The notes: generated by a model not told the origin, from the sequence alone. A stretch of 64,000 nt of DNA from Bacillus sp. FJAT-22090 (GCF_001278755.1 NZ_CP012601.1:62001-126000); one strand, 5' to 3'; numbered from the stretch's first letter, positions 44,641 to 54,317 are shown. Translations and numbers: made by a program.

Positions 44641-46464
44641 ATGTTATCAGCAGTTAAAAGATTTTTAATAGGTCGTCCATTGAAGTCATCTGAATTAGGT
44701 GAACAAAAGCTGAATAAAACGAAAGCTTTGGCTATCCTTTCTTCGGATGCTTTATCGTCTGTTGCTTATGGTCCAGAACAGATTTTGCTTGTATTAATGA
44801 CTGTTGGAACAATAGCTTACTGGTACTCTATACCAATAGCAGTAGGAGTGCTCATTCTATTACTTGCATTAATCCTGTCCTATAGACAAATTATTTTTGC
44901 TTATCCACGTGGTGGAGGTGCATATGTTGTATCTAAAGAAAATTTAGGAGTAAATGCTGGTTTAATTGCAGGTGGGTCTTTGTTAGTGGATTACATCCTG
45001 ACTGTCGCGGTAAGTGTCTCCGCTGGAACAGATGCTATTACTTCCGCTATTCCAAGCTTACACGATCATAATGTGTTGATTGCAAGTGTGCTTGTAATTT
45101 TCATTACTATTTTAAATTTAAGAGGAATTACGGAATCAGCTTCAATACTTGCTTATCCAGTATATTTATTTGTACTTGCATTGTTTATACTAATTGGAGT
45201 TGGTCTTTACAATATAATTATTGGAAATGTGTCACCTGTTTTACATGCTCCATTAGGTACTCCAGTTGCAGGTATTTCGTTGTTCTTGTTACTTAGAGCA
45301 TTTGCTTCAGGTAGTTCGGCGTTAACTGGTGTGGAAGCAATTTCTAATGCGATACCTAACTTTAAGTATCCTGCTGCAAAAAATGCCGCTAAAACATTAT
45401 CGATTATGGGCTCATTACTTGCAGTTTTATTGGTAGGAATAGTGGTTCTTGCCTATTATTATGGTATTTCTCCCAAAGTGGAGGAAACGGTTATATCACA
45501 AATTGCTTCTGAAACGTTTGGAAGAAATTATATGTATTATTTCATCCAAGGGACAACAGCTTTGATACTCGTTTTAGCTGCAAATACAGGATATTCAGCC
45601 TTTCCTTTATTGGCATTTAACCTGTCGAAGGATAAGTATATTCCTAGTATGTATAAAATGAGAGGAGATCGTTTAGGTTATTCTAACGGAATTATCACTC
45701 TTGGAATTACTTCAATCCTTTTAATTATTATATTTAATGGTCAGACGGAGCAACTGATTCCACTGTATGCAGTTGGAGTTTTTATTCCCTTCACGTTGTC
45801 TCAAACAGGGATGCTAGTGAAGTGGTTTCGAGAAAGACCTAAGGGTTGGCAAGGTAAATTGACGATTAACTTTATTGGTGCGCTAATTAGTTTTACAGTT
45901 ATGATGATATTCTTTATTACTAAATTTGGTCAGGTATGGGCGGTATTAATTTTCTTGCCACTCCTAGTTTTATGGTTTCATAAAGTAAAAAGACACTACG
46001 TAGCTGTTGGGGAGCAACTAAGTATATCCTGTGAACCTCCTTTGAAAATTGAAGGGAATGTAATTATCGTACCTGTTGCTGGAATAACGCATGTAGTAGA
46101 GAATTCTTTAAACTATGCGAAATCTTTAAAACCAGAACAAATTCTAGCAGTGTATGTAGCATTTGATAGAGAAGATCAAAAAACATTTGAAGAAAAGTGG
46201 AAAAAATGGCAGCCTGAAATTCGTTTGGTAACTTTATACTCTCAATATCGAAGTATTATTCAACCTTTATCTAAATTCATTAGTATAGTAGAAAATAAAG
46301 CATATGAATCGAATTATCGAGTGACAGTTTTAATTCCGCAGTTTATACCAAAAAAAGGCTGGCATAATATACTTCATAACCAGTCCAGCTTGCTGATTAG
46401 ATCAATTTTGCTTTATCGTAAAGATGTTATAATTACTACTGTTCCTTATCATTTTAAAAAGTAA
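44641..46464 (+). CDS. kimA: Potassium importer KimA
   Basis: A 607-aa KUP/APC-like transporter, the same length as I recall for B. subtilis KimA (YdaO). ATG 44641 is chosen; GTG 44632 lies in the ribosome-binding stretch. About 12 helices contain KTKALAILSSDALSSVAYGP, AYPRGGGAYVVSKENLG and FASGSSALTGVEAISNAIPN. The C-terminal cytoplasmic domain (about 465-607) is a UspA-like fold that in KimA can bind c-di-AMP. A c-di-AMP riboswitch upstream gives control at two levels. Confidence 0.93.
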   Translation: MLSAVKRFLIGRPLKSSELGEQKLNKTKALAILSSDALSSVAYGPEQILLVLMTVGTIAYWYSIPIAVGVLILLLALILSYRQIIFAYPRGGGAYVVSKENLGVNAGLIAGGSLLVDYILTVAVSVSAGTDAITSAIPSLHDHNVLIASVLVIFITILNLRGITESASILAYPVYLFVLALFILIGVGLYNIIIGNVSPVLHAPLGTPVAGISLFLLLRAFASGSSALTGVEAISNAIPNFKYPAAKNAAKTLSIMGSLLAVLLVGIVVLAYYYGISPKVEETVISQIASETFGRNYMYYFIQGTTALILVLAANTGYSAFPLLAFNLSKDKYIPSMYKMRGDRLGYSNGIITLGITSILLIIIFNGQTEQLIPLYAVGVFIPFTLSQTGMLVKWFRERPKGWQGKLTINFIGALISFTVMMIFFITKFGQVWAVLIFLPLLVLWFHKVKRHYVAVGEQLSISCEPPLKIEGNVIIVPVAGITHVVENSLNYAKSLKPEQILAVYVAFDREDQKTFEEKWKKWQPEIRLVTLYSQYRSIIQPLSKFISIVENKAYESNYRVTVLIPQFIPKKGWHNILHNQSSLLIRSILLYRKDVIITTVPYHFKK

Positions 46465-46468
46465 TAGA

Positions 46469-46500
46469 GAGCCCATCCTTTTTAAGATGGGCTCCTTTTG
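46469..46500. terminator. Bidirectional terminator kimA/yndJ
   Basis: GAGCCCATC/GATGGGCTC stem; the yndJ stop codon falls in the loop. Confidence 0.82.
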
Positions 46501-48074
46501 TTTATATTATATTGTATTGTTAAAAAAGGTATGGAACAAATTCGCATGTGATGTTTAGCGGTTAGCTGATTATCTTTTATTTCTTCTATTATAAATTGCT
46601 CTTGTAAAGGAAGTCTAAAAACGTTTTGGCGAAAAGCTAAGTAAATTCCTGCATCTGAACCGGTTGCTCCTTTACTCGTTAATACTAGTTTTTCTCCATT
46701 TTGGTTCAATTCTAGTATTCCAATCATCGATGACCAAGGAAGAGGAAGGGCAATATTCATATAATATTTATCATTACGTTGATGAGAAGAGTAGAGTGCG
46801 ACAAAGATTACTTCTTTACCTATTTTTCGAAGCCATGCTCTCGTATTTTTCCTACCATCTTCTACAGCTATAATTTCGCCAGTCATTTCCATTTGTGTAT
46901 TAGTATATGGAAGATTTAGCTGTTGAACGTTTCTACTAAAAAATCTATATATAGCAGCAAAGGGCTTAAACCAATTGTGCCAGTTTACTTCTGAATATAG
47001 TCGAAATTGATTTGTATTTTCATAGAAATCGATTATTGTTGCGGATAGAAAACTCTTTTCTAAGTATATTCCCATATCATCCACAAGACCTTTATAGGGC
47101 TCCTTACCTAAATGCTTATATAAAATCTGTTCTCCAATTACATATTTCCCCCGAATACTACTGATAGGGAATTTCGACTTAATCTCTTTGGTTTTTGGGG
47201 TAAGTATTGACCAGCCAACAACCCCACATAATGCGAACAAAATAGAATTGAAAAATCCATGAAACTTCAACATAAAATCAATACTTAGAGCAAAAACTCC
47301 AAATACATTACCAACGGCATATAACAAGGAAAAAATAATTGTAATCCCTAATGCTCCGAATGATATTAGCACCAATGTTTTTTGCAGTTTATTAGGGAAA
47401 ACTGATTTAATGGCTAAAACTATAAGCCCATATATTCCAAAAATATATAGGAGTACTGAAGCTAGTTCTAACCAAGGGGAGAAGGTGATTCCAAGTGCAA
47501 CGACAATCGGAGAAATTAAAATAACGCTACAAATAATATTGTAAGTTTTTCTTTTAGATAAACGACCAAGAAAACCTACGAAAATAGGTAGCAAAAAGGA
47601 AGAATAGTGAAAATGAATTGCTGTCAGCCACGTTAAAATGGGAGAGAATCCCGTATCAATTTCTGTGACAGAAGCAAAAAACCACATCCCACCAATGAAT
47701 AAATACATCATACCTGCATCTATTGAAAATTCTTCTAAATGGTCAAATCCACGTTGAATAAATCGGTGGAGCCCATATATAGCAACGACTAAAGTAAATA
47801 ATAAATAGATACCTGCAAGTAGCGTATCCCATCCGGTAGTAGTCGTTGTTTGTAGGATGAAAATAGATGCAAAGGCTGGTATTGCAAAATAATAATACAG
47901 TCTAATTTCTTTTTTCAATATTAATTGTAGAGTGATTGGTACAAATATTAGTTGTGCAACGGTTAACATTAAAAAATACCAAGGAGTTACATTGAAAATG
48001 ACGACTACTAAAAATCCAATGGTATGTAAAAGAGCAATTCGCTTAAAAGTCATTTGTTTGAAATTCTCCTTCAT
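46482..48074 (-). CDS. yndJ: YndJ-like membrane protein
   Basis: About 530 aa from ATG 48074; a TTG two codons earlier is possible. The first 290 residues hold about nine or ten membrane helices. The last 240 are soluble and beta-rich (FYENTNQFRLYSEVNWHNWF, LPLPWSSMIGILELNQNGEK). It follows DUF4166 and DoxX-like genes as in the B. subtilis yndG-yndH-yndJ cluster and overlaps yndH by about 30 bases. Function unknown. The stop lies inside the shared terminator. Confidence 0.82.
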   Translation of the reverse strand: MKENFKQMTFKRIALLHTIGFLVVVIFNVTPWYFLMLTVAQLIFVPITLQLILKKEIRLYYYFAIPAFASIFILQTTTTTGWDTLLAGIYLLFTLVVAIYGLHRFIQRGFDHLEEFSIDAGMMYLFIGGMWFFASVTEIDTGFSPILTWLTAIHFHYSSFLLPIFVGFLGRLSKRKTYNIICSVILISPIVVALGITFSPWLELASVLLYIFGIYGLIVLAIKSVFPNKLQKTLVLISFGALGITIIFSLLYAVGNVFGVFALSIDFMLKFHGFFNSILFALCGVVGWSILTPKTKEIKSKFPISSIRGKYVIGEQILYKHLGKEPYKGLVDDMGIYLEKSFLSATIIDFYENTNQFRLYSEVNWHNWFKPFAAIYRFFSRNVQQLNLPYTNTQMEMTGEIIAVEDGRKNTRAWLRKIGKEVIFVALYSSHQRNDKYYMNIALPLPWSSMIGILELNQNGEKLVLTSKGATGSDAGIYLAFRQNVFRLPLQEQFIIEEIKDNQLTAKHHMRICSIPFLTIQYNINKRSPS

Positions 48075-48654
48075 ATTCAAATAAAGTGCCGATTAACGGG
48101 TTTTTTATAAGGACATGTATAGAATAAACGTCTCTTTCTTCTATATAATATTCAGTTACATGGACCACACCTTGAAAAATTTTTGGCAGTGGTACTTCTA
48201 TATTCCCTATAACAATTCGCTGTTCTCGTGATTCAATAAGCATCCGTCCCTCTTCAGTAACAAAGAAAACCAGATCTGAGTAAAATATGCTTGGTTCTCC
48301 TAAGTAATCTTTTACGCTATTACTGGCAGGATTTAGACTCATAAGCGCATTAAAATATCTTTTTTTATTTTTGAAATAAAAAATTCTCTCCCAGTGTACC
48401 TGATTCTCTTTGTTCGGTCCGATTAAACTTGTATTTACAATAGTAAAAGGAATATCCGATCCATGTTCGGGGAATAAAAACTTCCATCTTGTCGCTAATA
48501 AGAAAAATGGGTACATCCATTTTGGTCCACGGCTGATTTTTTTCATAACACCAGTTGCTTTAAACTTTTTACCAACGGGTAGCTTATATCGTTTTTGAAG
48601 CATTGGATGAAGTTTATTAAATTGATCGCCAAGTATGTGTTTATAGATAGTCAT
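48043..48654 (-). CDS. yndH: DUF4166 protein (YndH-like)
   Basis: A 203-aa protein preceded by AAGGAGC on the minus strand. DUF4166 features are HILGDQFNKLHPMLQKRY, GRLLIES-like EGRMLIESREQRI and LPKIFQGVVHVTEYY. It may bind a hydrophobic ligand, but no activity is established to my knowledge. Second gene of the yndGHJ cluster; its end overlaps yndJ. Confidence 0.83.
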   Translation of the reverse strand: MTIYKHILGDQFNKLHPMLQKRYKLPVGKKFKATGVMKKISRGPKWMYPFFLLATRWKFLFPEHGSDIPFTIVNTSLIGPNKENQVHWERIFYFKNKKRYFNALMSLNPASNSVKDYLGEPSIFYSDLVFFVTEEGRMLIESREQRIVIGNIEVPLPKIFQGVVHVTEYYIEERDVYSIHVLIKNPLIGTLFEYEGEFQTNDF

Positions 48655-48665
48655 TCAAATGCTCC

Positions 48666-49577
48666 TTATCTAACTCGCTTGCAATTTTTAGCTGACGGTA
48701 TATCTTTGCTTATGAAAAATCCAACTAAGGTAAGAATAAATAATGACATGTTAAAAGTTAACGGGTTGAATGGATGACTTAAAGTAGTTGGATCTGCGAG
48801 AATTGCTGAGAACGTTAACAGAGGAAATAAAATTAACTGTAACCCTAGTAATTTTCTTTTATTTTTGTAGAGTAACCAAATAAGACCGAAAACAACTTCC
48901 AATAACCCAACTGATGAGACGATAAAAGAGGCAGAGATTGTTGTAAAAGAAAGTAGGCTACTTGTCATCAAGATTTCATCCGGGTGCATGTATATTAGCT
49001 TTGGTACTAAACCTTGATATAGCCATATAAAGGAGAACAAAAATGTAATCATCCAATGGCTAAAAAAATGTTTGTATTGTGAGGATGGAGACTCTCCTTT
49101 TTCAAGCCATCTTTTTAATACATCGAAACTTAGTGCAGTTGCCCATCCGATTAGGGGCCGGAAAATTAGAAAATCAAAATAGCGGCCGAAGATTCCAAAA
49201 TTCGTTTTATAATCGTATTGTGTAAGAAATCGAATAGAATCTTGTTCCGGAGCATACTTCCAGTAACCTTTTCCCTCTCGAATAATAGAAATTGCTTGAT
49301 CCGTTCCAAAGTGTAAGGAGGATGTACGTGATTCATCTCTTGCATGAAAAGTGCCAACACTTTTTCCCCATCCAGCAATGTGCAAACCAAATCCAATATT
49401 TGTTTTATAGTTGAAATGTTGAGGCTCACTTTCTTCTTTTGGTAAATAGGTGATAGAGGTAAATCGCAAATCCCATTGCTCGTGTAGCTCAGGTTTCTGT
49501 GTAGCATTCCATAACTTTTCCATCTCTGAATTAATAGGTATTTCAACATAAATTGGTTTACTCTTCATTTCATTCAC
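48666..49577 (-). CDS. yndG: DoxX-like membrane protein with SRPBCC-like N-terminus (YndG-like)
   Basis: A 303-aa protein. The first 150 residues look like a START/SRPBCC lipid- or ligand-binding fold (KPIYVEIPINSEMEKLWNAT, HEQWDLRFTSITYLP). The C-terminal half has four helices of a DoxX-like domain. GGGAGGTG is very close to the first ATG; a start three codons later is also possible. First gene of yndGHJ, divergent from a Nudix gene. Function unknown. Confidence 0.82.
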   Translation of the reverse strand: MNEMKSKPIYVEIPINSEMEKLWNATQKPELHEQWDLRFTSITYLPKEESEPQHFNYKTNIGFGLHIAGWGKSVGTFHARDESRTSSLHFGTDQAISIIREGKGYWKYAPEQDSIRFLTQYDYKTNFGIFGRYFDFLIFRPLIGWATALSFDVLKRWLEKGESPSSQYKHFFSHWMITFLFSFIWLYQGLVPKLIYMHPDEILMTSSLLSFTTISASFIVSSVGLLEVVFGLIWLLYKNKRKLLGLQLILFPLLTFSAILADPTTLSHPFNPLTFNMSLFILTLVGFFISKDIPSAKNCKRVR

Positions 49578-49654
49578 CTCCCATAAAGCTTATCATAAGA
49601 TAAAGGACTTTTCGCTAGTATTGCAGAATAGATATGAAAGTTGGAGGGATAATT

Positions 49655-50089
49655 TTGAAACGTGTAGATGTAGCTTCAGCCTTAATCCATGATGAGAATG
49701 GGTACATATTATTAGTGAAGAATAGGAAAGGTGACTCGTTTTATTGGGGGCTTCCAGGAGGGGCAGTAGAAGAAAATGAAACACTCGAGAAAGCGGTTAT
49801 CCGTGAAGTAAGGGAGGAAACGGGTTATAAGATAAAAATTACTGGTTTAAATTCCATCCGAGAAGTGTTGTTTTCGGATAGAGGTCATCACGCGTTAATC
49901 ATTACTTTTAATGCAAAAATTATCGATGGTCAAATAAATATCAACGACCCGGATAATGACATTGTTGAAGCTAGATGGGTAGATTATGGAACTGCAAAAG
50001 AACTAATGCCATTTTTATTTGAAAGCTTAAGAATTGAATCAAATGATAATAAGTCACTTGCATTTTATGAATTTGAAGGAGTTCGATAA
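49655..50089 (+). CDS. Nudix hydrolase
   Basis: A 144-aa protein. TTG 49655 is preferred because GGAGGG is six bases upstream and the product starts MKRVDVASALIHDENG; ATG 49634 has no ribosome site. The Nudix box is perfect: G36, E42 and REVREETG at 50-57. Such enzymes hydrolyse nucleoside diphosphates linked to another group, often damaged dNTPs. Substrate unassigned. Confidence 0.88.
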   Translation: MKRVDVASALIHDENGYILLVKNRKGDSFYWGLPGGAVEENETLEKAVIREVREETGYKIKITGLNSIREVLFSDRGHHALIITFNAKIIDGQININDPDNDIVEARWVDYGTAKELMPFLFESLRIESNDNKSLAFYEFEGVR

Positions 50090-50128
50090 TAACAAAACGA
50101 AGAGCAAAAGGGATTAATGGGGGTAAAA

Positions 50129-50602
50129 ATGAATCAAACTATTAACTATAAATTTTGGACTGTTTGTATGATACAAGATAACGATAAAGTGCTCCTACTA
50201 GATAGGCAACATGATCATTTTAAAGGTTTTATTCCTCCTGGTGGTAAAGTAGATTTTCCAGAGAGTTTTGTGGAATCAGCAATTAGAGAGGTAAAAGAAG
50301 AAACCGGCCTAGAGGTTAGCAATCTTATTTTTAAAGGTATCTATGAATATGTAAATCCAGAAAAAAACGATCGATATATTATTTTTAATTACTTAACGAA
50401 AGAATTTAAAGGAGATTTATTAAATGAATCGCCTGAAGGAAAACCGATTTGGGTACCTATCAAAGAAATGGATTCACTTCCAATACAGAAATCGATTCGC
50501 AGAAGGATTCCTCTGTTTTTTAAAGAAGGGACATTTGAAATTCAGGTGACTTGGGATAATGAAAAGAATGTTGAAGGAGAAGTAGTGATTAGAGAAACTT
50601 GA
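50129..50602 (+). CDS. Nudix hydrolase (MutT/8-oxo-dGTPase-like)
   Basis: A 157-aa protein. ATG 50129 follows GGGGGT; ATG 50117 lies before that site. The box is complete with G39, E45 and REVKEETG at 53-60. The DRQHDHFKGFIPPGGKVDF context resembles bacterial MutT-like 8-oxo-dGTP diphosphatases. It follows the other Nudix gene by about 40 bases and may share its transcript. Substrate by similarity only. Confidence 0.88.
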   Translation: MNQTINYKFWTVCMIQDNDKVLLLDRQHDHFKGFIPPGGKVDFPESFVESAIREVKEETGLEVSNLIFKGIYEYVNPEKNDRYIIFNYLTKEFKGDLLNESPEGKPIWVPIKEMDSLPIQKSIRRRIPLFFKEGTFEIQVTWDNEKNVEGEVVIRET

Positions 50603-50637
50603 TCTTTTTTAAAAAATAGAATCTTGGAGGCGAATGG

Positions 50638-51438
50638 ATGGAGCAAAAAATAGTTAGTCACAAAAATCAGGTGGGGTGGAACCAATCTGCTTATCAAGCA
50701 TGGACGAATCGCCACGGATCACCTAAAGAATTTGCAAAGAAGCTAAGGGGAAATCCCACTAGTGCTGTTTCCCACTATTTAAATTTCATGGGGAATGTAA
50801 AAGGTAAAAGGATTGCCAATTTTTTAGGATCAAAAGGAAATAAAGCAGTTTCTTTTGCGTTGTTAGGAGCCGAGGTTTTAGTAGTAGATATTTCAGAAGA
50901 TAATAAGAAATATGCGATCGAATTAGCAGAAGAGGCAAAAGTAAAGATAAAGTACATAGTTTCGGATATTCTAGAAGTTCCCGATGAGGCGGAACTAAAT
51001 GAGTTTGACTTTGTTCTGTTAGAATTAGGGGTACTTCATTACTTTGTGGATTTATCCCCATTATTTAAAGTGGTTTTCGATTCACTTAAGCAAGGTGGAC
51101 AATTTATTTTAAGGGATTATCATCCTTTCGTTTCTAAGCTAGTGCATGTAGAAGAAGGAGAGATGCTTGCAAGTGGCGATTATTTTAGTAAGGAAGTAGT
51201 GGAAGAAGATGTAGCCTATAGTATTTTACTACCGGAAGAAGAACGATCTTCTTTAAAGAAAGTTAATATTCGAAGATGGACTTTAGGGGAAATTGTCACT
51301 TCTATTTCGAAAGCAGGTCTTAACATCAGCTATCTAGAGGAAGAACCTGGAGTTAGTTGGGCATTTCCATCTGGTTCACCAGAAGGAATAGAAAACAAAA
51401 TGCCTGGATTATATACGTTAATAGCTAAGAAAGGATGA
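50638..51438 (+). CDS. SAM-dependent methyltransferase
   Basis: A 266-aa protein preceded by TTGGAGG. Residues about 55-85 form the SAM-binding strand-loop (IANFLGSKGNKAVSFALLGA), followed by VLVVDISEDNKKYAIELA with the acidic ribose contact. The motif ELGVLHYFVDLSP occupies the catalytic loop, and DYHPFVSKLV follows. The substrate cannot be identified. It may be co-transcribed with the Nudix genes. Confidence 0.83.
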   Translation: MEQKIVSHKNQVGWNQSAYQAWTNRHGSPKEFAKKLRGNPTSAVSHYLNFMGNVKGKRIANFLGSKGNKAVSFALLGAEVLVVDISEDNKKYAIELAEEAKVKIKYIVSDILEVPDEAELNEFDFVLLELGVLHYFVDLSPLFKVVFDSLKQGGQFILRDYHPFVSKLVHVEEGEMLASGDYFSKEVVEEDVAYSILLPEEERSSLKKVNIRRWTLGEIVTSISKAGLNISYLEEEPGVSWAFPSGSPEGIENKMPGLYTLIAKKG

Positions 51439-51456
51439 AAGTATTTTTTCATCCTT
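51430..51456. terminator. Bidirectional terminator
   Basis: AAGGATGAAA/TTTTCATCCTT hairpin between converging genes, overlapping the methyltransferase stop. Confidence 0.7.
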
Positions 51457-52000
51457 CTTTTATTTTTAGATTATCTATTTTCATTATATAAAACCCACTC
51501 CACGCAAATACTATAGATGCGAGGTAAAAAATACTTCCAATAGTAAGAAAGTCAACTAAATATCCTGTAACAATAACCGCAAAAGCTGCACCAACCGAAG
51601 TCCAAATGTGGTAGAGACCAATTTCCTTACCAGCAGTCTCCTTCTTAACCGTACGTGCTAGTACTGTTTTTTCACTGTTTTTCTGTATCGCACCTAATAA
51701 ACCCATTACAATTTGAAGTATATATACATGCCAAATTTCATAAGCAAGCGGAATAATGAGTAATAGGAGTGCCATTCCCCATGAATAAATGACTAAGAGA
51801 GATTGGTCTCCTGTCCTGTCTGCAAATTTACCAATAACTGAATAGCTCAATGCTGCCGTAAGAGCAAATAACCCGTATGCCCAACCAAACTGTGAATAAC
51901 TATTTCCAACATTTTTTAATAGCAGCACGTAAAATGGAAATATCATACTGGCAGACATACCTATTACGCCTTGATAGATTATAAATCTTCTGTATTTCAT
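51449..52000 (-). CDS. Half-size MFS-type membrane protein
   Basis: A 183-aa protein with six predicted helices, half of a normal major-facilitator transporter. Between helices 2 and 3 is VIGKFADRTGDQSLL, the MFS motif A (GxxaDRxGrk). Start ATG overlaps the FAD oxidase stop by four bases (ATGA), so translation is coupled. There is no adjacent second half. It may function as a homodimer or be a remnant; substrate unknown. Confidence 0.75.
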   Translation of the reverse strand: MKYRRFIIYQGVIGMSASMIFPFYVLLLKNVGNSYSQFGWAYGLFALTAALSYSVIGKFADRTGDQSLLVIYSWGMALLLLIIPLAYEIWHVYILQIVMGLLGAIQKNSEKTVLARTVKKETAGKEIGLYHIWTSVGAAFAVIVTGYLVDFLTIGSIFYLASIVFAWSGFYIMKIDNLKIKEG

Positions 52001-53427
52001 TTATAATACTCCTCATAGAAAAGATTCAGAAATCGTTTTTCAGGATCATATTTTTCTTTCAGTTCAAAAAATTCTTCCGCTCTCGGGTAGGCTATTTCTA
52101 ATTGTGCTTTTGTAGGGAAGTTATAGTAAGGAAGATAATAGCTTCCGTCGTGTTCTAATGTAATATCAATCATTTTCTGTATGACCCGATCCATTTCTTC
52201 GATACTTTCTTCGTTCGTCTCTTGATTGATAAGTAATACAAGTGCAAACATATCTTCTTTTGCATAAGACATGATTGCCTCATCATTTTGCTTCACATAT
52301 CGTATAGTGATATTCAGTAAGTTGATATTCTTTTCCTTTTGAAGCATTTCTCTTAAGTCATCAATATAGGAAGTGAATTCATCTACCGGTACAAAATATT
52401 CTTGTAGTAATTCCGTTTTGCTAGCACTGTCATATTCCATAAAAGTCGATTCCGAACGCATGACATTATTTCTTGAAATATAGGAACCATCAATTCGATT
52501 ATTATATTCTTTTTGCGTCTTCCAAAACATATTTTTTCCATGCGTATTTATCCGAGAGAGACCAAGAAGTAGTTTTGGAATCGCAATGATTCTCTCCCGT
52601 TTTAAGGTAGTATGATTGCTTAATAGTGATTGGTCTTCGACTAAGTAATAATTAGTTACATACATTTCTGATAAAAAGCTATCAGGTGCAACTGAAATTC
52701 TTGCCAAATGCATTTTTACTGAATCACCTTTAACATGGGTTGTAAAATAAGTACTGTATTCATCATAGGTTAGTGATTTTGATTGAACTTTATAGAGTTT
52801 ATCATCCGTCAATTGCAAAGTTACATCGAGAATTACACCGAATAATCCATATCCTCCATTCACTAACTGGAACAGCTCCGTATTTTCCTCCCGACTTACT
52901 TGAATGATTTTTCCTTGTGAAGTGAGTAATCTAAACGATTCTACTGTTTCCATTAAAGAAGTATATTGAATGTCACGACCGTGGACATTTACACTTAATG
53001 AACCGCCGACAGTGAAAATATTTTGAGATTGGCTTACCTTTAATGCAAGCCCATAAGGATTGATATAGGATTGGATATCCGCCCATGTTACCCCGCTTTG
53101 TACAGTGATGAGTTTATTCTTTGTATCTAAGTCAAGAATTTTATTATAGCTTTTCATGTCGAGTAGGATACCATCAGGATAAAGCGTTTGCCCACCTTGA
53201 CTATGTTGCATTCCTGCTATGGAGATTGGAATATCTTTTTCATTTGCTTCTTCTATAATATTAACAATATTTTCTTCCCTATCACTTGATTTTATTGCCT
53301 TCATTTTGACAGGTAAGAGACGTCCATGATCTTTCACGACTGGTTCGGCAAGCTTTGCTTGAAAGAGTATGAGGGAACAAACAAGTAACAAAATATAAAA
53401 AATTACGAAATATTGTCTCTTATAAAT
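51997..53427 (-). CDS. Secreted/anchored FAD-linked oxidase, probable ATT start
   Basis: A 476-aa protein if begun at ATT 53427, which lies six bases after GGAGGAG; the next canonical option, TTG 53391, is about 40 bases from that site and would cut the signal sequence in half. With ATT the N-terminus is MYKRQYFVIFYILLLVCSLI, a basic then hydrophobic signal or anchor. The PCMH FAD-binding domain (about 30-220) has IAGMQHSQGG, VQSGVTWADIQSY and TVGGSLSVNVHGRD. The C-terminal part ends YPRAEEFFELKEKYDPEKRF, as in D-arabinono-lactone/gulonolactone-type oxidases. Substrate unknown. Confidence 0.78.
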   Translation of the reverse strand: MYKRQYFVIFYILLLVCSLILFQAKLAEPVVKDHGRLLPVKMKAIKSSDREENIVNIIEEANEKDIPISIAGMQHSQGGQTLYPDGILLDMKSYNKILDLDTKNKLITVQSGVTWADIQSYINPYGLALKVSQSQNIFTVGGSLSVNVHGRDIQYTSLMETVESFRLLTSQGKIIQVSREENTELFQLVNGGYGLFGVILDVTLQLTDDKLYKVQSKSLTYDEYSTYFTTHVKGDSVKMHLARISVAPDSFLSEMYVTNYYLVEDQSLLSNHTTLKRERIIAIPKLLLGLSRINTHGKNMFWKTQKEYNNRIDGSYISRNNVMRSESTFMEYDSASKTELLQEYFVPVDEFTSYIDDLREMLQKEKNINLLNITIRYVKQNDEAIMSYAKEDMFALVLLINQETNEESIEEMDRVIQKMIDITLEHDGSYYLPYYNFPTKAQLEIAYPRAEEFFELKEKYDPEKRFLNLFYEEYYK

Positions 53428-53500
53428 TTTTCTCTCCTCCTATATCAAGTGAAACCGAGCTATACATTTTTATAATGGTTTGGAATTGCCACATAAAAAG

Positions 53501-53533
53501 GAGAGAAAAACCAAGATGATTGGCATTTCTCTC
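53501..53533 (-). terminator. Terminator of enoyl-CoA hydratase gene
   Basis: GAGAGAAA/TTTCTCTC with inner CCAA/TTGG; on the minus strand a T-rich stretch follows. Confidence 0.55.
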
Positions 53534-53540
53534 AACTGTA

Positions 53541-54317
53541 TTACTTTCCTTTAAAAATAGGTTTTCGTTTTTCACTGAATGCGTTTAATGCTTCTATTCT
53601 ATCTTCTGTTGGAATGGTAATTTCGTAAGCTTTGCGTTCGATACTTAATCCAGTATGTAAATCGACATTCATGCCGTGTTTGATAGCAAATTTGGCTTGT
53701 TGTAGCGCAATTGGGCCATTTACTAGCATTAGTGCTGCGAAGCTTTCGGTTTCTGCGATTAATGTTTCACGTGAAGTAACTTTAGTTACTAAGCCGTATG
53801 CTAATGCTTCTTCTGCTCTTAATCTTTTTGCTGTAAGGATAAGTTCCAATGCTTTCGCTTCTCCAATAAGACGTGGTAGACGTTGTGTACCACCTGCGCC
53901 AGGAATAATGGCTAAGCTTGTTTCCGTTAATCCTAGTTGAATGTCATTCGCTGCTATCCGGAAATCACATGCAAGAGCAAGCTCTGTTCCACCCCCAAAA
54001 GCATAGCCGTTTAGCATTGCGATGGTAGGTTGTGGAAGATTTTCAATTGCTGAAAAAACTTCTCCAATTTTTAATATATTTCGTTTTACTTGTTGGTCAG
54101 TCAATGTTTTTCGTTCTTTTAAATCCGCCCCAACACTAAAAGATTTCTCCCCAGCACCTGTAAAAATCACTACACGCACATCTGGATTTATACGAATAGT
54201 TTCAGTGATTTCTCCAAGCTCTTGAAGCATATCGTAATTAAATGCATTCAGAGCATCTGGTCTATTAAGTGTCACATAAGCAATATTTCCATGTTCTTCA
54301 TAATGAATAGATTCCAT
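53541..54317 (-). CDS. Enoyl-CoA hydratase/isomerase family protein
   Basis: A 258-aa crotonase. ATG 54317 is set by GGGGGAG on the minus strand; an upstream in-frame start adds 14 residues. The oxyanion-hole motifs are SVGADLKER and NGYAFGGGTELALACD. Both catalytic glutamates expected for hydratases are present (E112, E132 in LGLTETSLAIIPGAGG). It would hydrate trans-2-enoyl-CoA in fatty-acid or amino-acid degradation. No FadR palindrome is seen upstream, unlike lcfB. Confidence 0.9.
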   Translation of the reverse strand: MESIHYEEHGNIAYVTLNRPDALNAFNYDMLQELGEITETIRINPDVRVVIFTGAGEKSFSVGADLKERKTLTDQQVKRNILKIGEVFSAIENLPQPTIAMLNGYAFGGGTELALACDFRIAANDIQLGLTETSLAIIPGAGGTQRLPRLIGEAKALELILTAKRLRAEEALAYGLVTKVTSRETLIAETESFAALMLVNGPIALQQAKFAIKHGMNVDLHTGLSIERKAYEITIPTEDRIEALNAFSEKRKPIFKGK

